Assembly: GCF_001949145.1 (NCBI RefSeq)
Contig: NW_019091405.1
Location: forward strand, 1,271,668-1,323,489
Source: Acanthaster planci
Lineage: Eukaryota > Echinodermata > Asteroidea > Valvatida > Acanthasteridae
DNA length: 51,822 nucleotides
Direction of reading: 5' to 3'
Notes under the pieces: generated by a model
What the model was told of the DNA's origin: nothing
Seen by the model: the letters and a program-made list of their open reading frames with translations, nothing else
Database searches by the model: none
Position numbers and translations under genes: made by a program
Part shown: positions 46,601 through 51,822 of the stretch, piece by piece
How positions within the stretch are numbered: the first letter of the stretch is position 1
Layout: every line of letters begins with the position of its first letter

Positions 46601-49595
46601 GAAACAGAACTTCAACTTTGACACTGAGAATGTCAAACACACAGAGACAGGAGACAAGGTTAGTTAACGAATCACAAGCAAAACAAGAGAGCGTTACACA
46701 GAGGAGGCGAACGCAGTTAAAGGAGCAGTAGGACATCACAGTAGACCGAATCATTTCTCAAAATGCTTGGATAGCGTCATTTTTAAAGGGTAGCAGCTAT
46801 GCTTTCTGTTGTAGATACACTTGTTCTACAACTTTTTACTCTTCAGTGATGAAAATTAAATGTACATGTCGGTTAGATGCGTTGAAAAGTGCAATTTGGA
46901 ATCATTCCAAAATTGTCCATGCTTTCCTAGGGCATTGTTGCTTTGATGTCTTGCAGAAAAGTCCCGGTTCAGTACACAGGTTTTTCTCTTCATATTGTGA
47001 TCCGAGAATTCACCCATTAAAGATATTTCTGAGAAAGGGTTGCTCACGGGTTTATTGCTGTGTGCTTGAACAATAATGAATTACCAATGAAAAGAAAAAT
47101 CAAGCCAGCAAAATATTTGTAAAAGCCAGGAATTGTGCACAAACCAATGATCTTTTCTTCCTGCAATGACATCACAGTTTTGATCATGAATGTGGAAATC
47201 CTCATTGGTATAAAACCACAAAGGGGGAAAAATATCCCTTTGAGTTAGTGGCAAAAATTTAAAATGAGGTTGATGGAGACTCAGAGTTGTGCTGTGAAAG
47301 GTTTGCATTATAATATTCATTGCAGTGACCCTTCAACTTCAAATAAGTTGCCCTCACTGATTTGGTTCATCTTCGTTATGGGTAATTGCAAATCAGGGGC
47401 TTATAAACGGCTGTGTTTCTTTGGACCCATTAGATCAAGAGCTGGTATCTATCTAGTGACACCTACGACAGTAAGTTTCCTGTCATTGGCTCTTCGTATG
47501 AGGAGTGTCGTGCCGAGTGCGTTGGCCTGTACCTATGCCTCTGTAGGGAAATACTCAAGTAAGTCTGAAGCATTGGAAATGGCATATAGAAATGCTTGAT
47601 ATTTTGTAGGTTGTGGATGAGTTTGTTCCGATCTGAATTGTGTAAGTTTAAAGTAAAAGTTTGTCATCATGGAGAGTTAATCAAGATTTTCTTTGAGGCA
47701 AAACAGGTTGATGTGCCTTGCCCTGTTGCAGGAAAGAGAAATGTGATACCGCACATTCAGAAGCCTCATAAGTAGAAACCCACATTCTTACACACACAAA
47801 ACACAAAACATGATGTGCACTTGACCAAAACAACATTGAAGACTGATGAATCATTGTGGTATTGTGCTTTACAAATATCGTTTGGCAAACTCTGTAAACA
47901 GATGTTGATTTTTTTTTTCACACAAGACCACAGGCAGCAGCTTTTTATTTGTGTGAATTGCTTGTCTTACAACATTGTAGAATCTTCGGTCACGAAGGCA
48001 GTGCTGCTGATGACATCATCTACATCAACTGGCTAAACATGGTCAGGGCAGGGCTTCTAGCATTGGAGTTCTACACCCCTGAGACTCAGACCTGGAGGCA
48101 GGTAGGTCATTCCACTTTGCGAGTCCGAACAAGAGATGGCTTATGTTAATATACCAACAATGTGCCTTTTGTGGGAAAACATTGCATCCAAAATGCGCAG
48201 GTTTATTCACATTTAGCAAAGGGTGCCCTGACCACATACAACATATTCTTTGCCTGTGTGCCAAGTTGAAATTGTTCCCACCAGCCTGGCTCTACCTTAC
48301 CAGTGAGGGGGTGCTCCCAGTCAGTGCAAATTAAGTCAATCAAACCATCCTTGAAAGGCTGCAGTCCCAAACATTAGGGCACTTGATTGACATCTATTAT
48401 AAAAGTACCGTCTGTAATTTTTCATTTGTGGACTATGTTTGGTTGAGGCAAGAAAAGTCATCAAATTCTAAAGAAGAGTTTGATGACTTCAGATTTTTTT
48501 ATGTTCTTGTTCATACCTGATTCTTTTCTATTAGGCTCACATGCAAGCTCGCTACGTCATCCTGCGCGTGCTGCTAGAGGCAGGCCAGGGGCTAGTCACC
48601 ATTGAACAGGGAACCGGTGAGGACGGACGCCCAGACGTGACTGTACTTCTGAACAGGCAGAAGATAGAGACAGTCGGCAAAGAAGCTATAGGCAACTTCC
48701 TCAGGAAACTGCAGGTATTGTGGGATTAATTCTGTCTGTGTTGTATCCCATGCATTACAAGACTGGTGTCTTTACTCGACATTTGAATATCATTGTACGA
48801 CTCGATGACAGCTCTGAATTATGATGCGCCTCCTTTCTACCCCTCCTGTAGGTCTTTAAATCAACCGGTGACTACGAGAGTGCCAAAATCATGTATAATG
48901 CGTACTCGGCAGTCCAGGACGACACAGCGGAGCGATTCCTGTCATTAAGACAGGTGGTCTTATCAAGGAAACTACCGCGTAGGATGTTTGTCCAGGTGAA
49001 CACCACTGCAGAAAGAGGTAGGAGCTTCAGCAGCAATTTCTTGTCAAGATGCGGGGGAGGGGGGATGTCTTGGGGAGTGATGAAGATAAACTCTTGGTGG
49101 CACTGTACAGTTGGCCAGATATAACGTACCTCTCAGCTTTTTCGGGATTTGTTCTTGCCGATTTATATGTCCCTACTTGAACAGCCCACTCAGGAAGCCA
49201 GTGTGTAAAGGTGGTTTGGCTTATGTGCACTAATGTTCTTAAAGTGCCAACTGCACATGACCACTTTTCATCTTAATGAGCACAAAAAATTAGTATCCGC
49301 AGCTTGAGTGCATGGCAGCAGTGGCACTCCTGTCTTTTATGTATGCTTGACTCGTTCTTTTTTTCATCCAGGTTGGATGCTGTCACGTGCCACATTTCAG
49401 AACATACCTCTCACTTCTCCATTTTGTCACCTGTTTTTCCTTTTTTGTGATGAATCAGAGGGTGCCATTGTCCTCCATGAGTACGAGTCAACCGCAGCTG
49501 GCATCATCCAGTCTTTTGTGGAACGCTACCCAGGGGCTGAGTACGAGCAAATCGTCAAGGACCTGTGGGACAAGGACAGGCAGCATTTCTACTAG
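37694..49595 (+). CDS. DPP3: Dipeptidyl peptidase 3 (DPP III), zinc metallopeptidase family M49
   Basis: Sixteen exons: 37694-37981, 39066-39155, 39624-39761, 40803-40877, 42430-42520, 42956-43080, 43720-43850, 44194-44252, 44654-44848, 45604-45710, 46503-46658, 47434-47558, 47981-48101, 48535-48714, 48852-49017, 49459-49595; 727 codons plus TAG (human 737). Removes dipeptides from the N-terminus of short peptides such as enkephalins and angiotensins, in the cytosol. HELLGH at 451-456 and EECRAE at 508-513 supply the two His and the Glu that bind zinc, plus the catalytic Glu 452. Further M49 blocks: [47 protein letters not shown] and [14 protein letters not shown]. The ATG is in a good context (GCCATGG). 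The KEAP1-binding ETGE of the human protein reads ETGD here (481-484). Complete and apparently functional. Confidence 0.97.
38851..39030 (+). repeat. Dispersed repeat family R4, copy B
   Basis: Matches 5957-6140: CCCCTCATCGGTTGAAAAGA, GTTTTCACTTTGTTGGCAG, GAACCAGCGAAGTTCAG and GGAGCCTCCGTTGC. It lies in DPP3 intron 1 and ends 36 bases before exon 2. Confidence 0.7.
41725..41815 (+). mobile_element. Weak tRNA-like fragment
   Basis: TTGGTAGAGTCCTGC resembles a D-arm/A-box and AACTTCGAACCCC resembles a T-arm/B-box at tRNA-like spacing. In a DPP3 intron. Only the two boxes support this. Confidence 0.3.
42140..42350. repeat. CpG-rich repeat-like block in a DPP3 intron
   Basis: AATTTGTTGCACAA occurs twice (near 42220 and 42282), with several ACTTACGC/GTACGC words and unusually many CpGs for this AT-rich intron. 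The partner phrase GTTTTGTGAAATC also occurs twice. Probably a degraded transposable element; no family is recognised. Confidence 0.4.
46503..46658 (+). CDS. DPP3: DPP3 exon 11: zinc site HELLGH and ETGD loop
   Basis: Encodes [20 protein letters not shown]: His 451 and His 456 bind zinc, Glu 452 is catalytic. The exon closes with KHTETGDK, the position of the human KEAP1-binding ETGE loop. The typical M49 motif is HEXXGH, with one more residue than the HEXXH of other peptidases. Confidence 0.97.
47434..47558 (+). CDS. DPP3: DPP3 exon 12: EECRAE zinc-ligand motif
   Basis: Encodes [19 protein letters not shown], then [18 protein letters not shown]. Glu 509 corresponds to human Glu 508, the third zinc ligand. 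The donor is GTAAGT in phase 2. Confidence 0.95.
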
Positions 49596-50739
49596 ATTTC
49601 CCCTGGGGCCAGAAGGAAGAAAGAGGCAGGGTGTAACCAGGAATTGATGGCACAAATTTAAACAAGGATATTAAGGACTTGTCTAGTCTTACTTAACTGT
49701 GCACATTTTGGAGAAGTGTCCCTTGGACTTTGAAAAATGTTCACATGGCACTGACCACCGAAATCAGTGAATACACTTTTTTCCCTTTTTAGTACTCCAG
49801 TTTATGGGGGCTAAAATTCTTTCCTCATGAAAACATCTAAAAGACGTGAGATGTGAACCTATTCAGTGCTGTTACTGTTCATGAAGCGGATAACATTCGG
49901 CGCCTCATACATGTAATAATTTGCAATATGTTTTTCCCATTAGATCGGCCACATTCATATTAATGATGACTTTATTCATGGACATGTCCAAAGAATACAA
50001 TGGAGCATGGAGAGCCATATATAGCCCCCTCTGCCCCTTTGAATTCAGGTCCGAGCAGAGGTCCGAGATGTCTGATGCAGCTAGGTAAAGTCACAACACT
50101 TATTTCACTCTTCAGCAAAACTGTTTCAAAACTAAGGTTTGCCAAACCTGAGAGTCTTCATTTGCTCTTGACAGAAAAGAAGTCTTCTGTATCAGCCACA
50201 TTACTGTGTCTTTATGTACTGATCATAATCAAATGATCATTATTTTGAATATCATGCACAAACTGCATGTTAAATGCCTGAAATATCTGCTGTAGCTCTT
50301 CTTTTGGTATAATGTCATTCAAAGGTTACTCATTTCATACTCTAAATGCATTCAGGGAATAAAGATTTGGTTTTAGAATACCTGTTGTTAATTTAGCTTC
50401 TCAAGAATCATCAAAAGACGGAGTACATGTGTACACTGAAGTAATGCATAACTTAAAACAATGAGGGAATATTTTTGTGCAACCCAAGATAATTATCATG
50501 AATAATAAAGCATTTGCTCCACAATAAATCAGCGTGGCAGTTAACTGAATGTGAAAGGAGTGCGAATCTGAAGAAGTTTGTCAGAGTGGCCTTAGTCTTG
50601 GTTTCAAGACCTCCACATTCCTCTTGTGCAGCGATTCGTCGGGTGGCGGTTCGTGTCATGGAAGGAACGACTGGAAGGTCTTGGAAATGATTTCGCAGAC
50701 AAAAATCAAAGAATAGATGTCCAGTCAACTGACTACTTT
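49596..50739. other. DPP3 3' UTR and flank
   Basis: No believable coding sequence. The region starts with the DPP3 3' UTR. A minus-strand frame beginning MTRTATRRIAAQEE at about 50659 abuts the CpG-rich block but is short and without recognised family. Confidence 0.55.
50358..50363 (+). terminator. Probable DPP3 polyadenylation signal (AATAAA)
   Basis: First AATAAA downstream of the DPP3 stop, 763 bases after it. Two further hexamers follow at 50504-50509 and about 50523. Confidence 0.45.
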
Positions 50740-50870
50740 AGCGCCGGCGGGTCCGGCCGGCGGGGGCGCCAGCTCGGACTGGCTGGCTGGCTGCCCGCGC
50801 TGGTTGCGTACGGCCGGCCGGCCCGCGGTTTTCGCGCCTGCGCAGTCCCTGCCGTCAGGCGCCATGTTGT
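50740..50870. promoter_or_regulatory. CpG-rich promoter-like block with NRF1 and YY1 type sites
   Basis: The only strongly GC- and CpG-rich block in the window, with repeated GGCCGG/CCGGCC words. GCGCCTGCGCA at 50834-50844 fits the NRF1 consensus core, and CGCCATGTTG at 50860-50869 fits a YY1 site. Typical of a TATA-less housekeeping promoter. Downstream (+), a spliced 5' UTR exon may end at 51692 with donor GTGAGT. The direction is not certain and it may fire both ways. Confidence 0.5.
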
Positions 50871-51822
50871 GAAAAAAGATTGTCGGAATTCGGAAGAGGA
50901 CATTGTGGTGCTGTCAGCATTGCGACAGAATAAAGCAGAGATTTTTGTGACCAGAACAGTGAGTTGCACCAGCGTGTCGTTCTTACAGCGTCGAACCCTG
51001 TGCAGCGGGACACGCTACACTACATATAGTGACTTTTAATCTCAGTGACTCGGGTGTCATCTGTGAATTTGAATTTGAAAGTACAGTTGTTGCAGTTTCA
51101 GGCCTATTGTGCTTGTCCCACACACTCAGTGAGTGTCTGTAGTGACCCACAGATGGGGCTGTTTCACAGCATTCATGTTGATTACAGCGTAGGAGGCATG
51201 CAGTACGCAGTAAGTCCTACGTACACACTCTGCCCAAGGCAGCAATAGCGACGGTATTTTGTGTCGTCGCCCAGTGAGCGTTGGAGCTTCCCTTTTGATT
51301 TGATGCTCAGCTGTAATTTTTCATGCTTTAAGATTGTTCGAAGCTTTAAATTGGAAGCCTGTAAGGGCCATTTATTTATTAAATTTGAGTTATCTCGCTG
51401 CGGCGTCAAATTGATATCCCGCCACAGCGAATATTTCAATAGTTTCATCCACCAGAAACTGCCCGACCACTTGAAGCGCGGATATTATTGCTGCATGTCA
51501 GTGCGTCTAGTTCATCCTTGTTTCTTTTCAGTTTCTGGTCCGTAGAGTTTCAGGATTTTTTTGGTTTTGCCGACCACTCTCCACTCTTCAATATTGTCTC
51601 CCTTTTCCAGTCCTGATCAGAAATCCCCGTCGCGGGAACACACAATGATAATAGGTGAAGCGCATTTGGTGTAGCGAAGCGCGGGCGAAAAGGTGAGTCC
51701 TGCGCTTTGTCAGTGAAATAAATCATTCATCGATGATTAATAACTCGTCACTGTGGAGGCTGAAAGTCGGCAAGTAATAATCTTTTCCCTTTGTGGCTAG
51801 GCTGTCATGCAGTAACTGCATT
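50871..51822 (+). other. Putative 5' UTR/first-intron region of a next gene
   Basis: No coding exon found. GCGGGCGAAAAG/GTGAGT at 51681-51698 is a strong donor-like site, and TTGTCTCCCTTTTCCAG just before 51612 is a good acceptor, so a non-coding exon 51612-51692 is possible (stops in all frames). The gene body would be beyond the window. Confidence 0.3.

Noticed and set aside
50626-51039. 137-codon plus-strand frame across the CpG block
   Set aside because: Composition follows the GC-rich promoter; high-GC DNA lacks stops by chance, and no family is recognised.

Overview
This is a stretch of animal nuclear DNA, not bacterial. Its genes are split into short exons with GT-AG introns, the intergenic DNA is AT-rich and full of short palindromic repeats, and no operon or ribosome-binding-site logic is visible. 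The gene content (TXNDC16, an SDR9C retinol/steroid dehydrogenase, mitochondrial seryl-tRNA synthetase, dipeptidyl peptidase 3), human-like exon phases and the abundant TACATGTACATG palindromes suggest a marine invertebrate deuterostome such as a lancelet or echinoderm. The exact species is not determined from the sequence. Two runs of N (13040-13459 and 31014-31218) are assembly gaps, both inside tandem repeats.

Layout. 1-2438: intron or upstream DNA of the first gene. 2439-23122 (+): the last 12 coding exons of TXNDC16 (ER-lumen thioredoxin-like protein), lacking the N-terminal part, which lies before the window. 10052-14672 (-): a complete 4-exon, 319-residue SDR9C-type dehydrogenase gene lying entirely within one 10 kb TXNDC16 intron on the opposite strand. 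23123-28330: gene-free, with a striking seven-copy array of 72/76-bp units that resemble tRNA, and a palindromic element. 28331-36313 (-): complete 10-exon SARS2 (491 residues). 36314-37693: intergenic DNA between two head-to-head genes, with a near-perfect 52-bp inverted repeat. 37694-49595 (+): complete 16-exon DPP3 (727 residues) with HELLGH and EECRAE zinc sites. 49596-51822: DPP3 3' UTR, then a CpG-rich promoter-like block (about 50740-50870) that probably belongs to a further gene starting beyond or at the right edge.

How the genes relate. TXNDC16 acts in the ER lumen, the SDR9C enzyme is probably an ER-membrane retinol/steroid oxidoreductase, SARS2 charges mitochondrial tRNA-Ser, and DPP3 is a cytosolic zinc exopeptidase. 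They do not form an obvious pathway. The structural points of interest are the nested antisense SDR gene, the divergent SARS2/DPP3 pair, and at least six families of small non-autonomous repeats, several sitting within tens of bases of splice sites. All exon boundaries were derived by hand from reading frame, phase and GT/AG consensus; in all four genes the exon lengths sum to intact reading frames.
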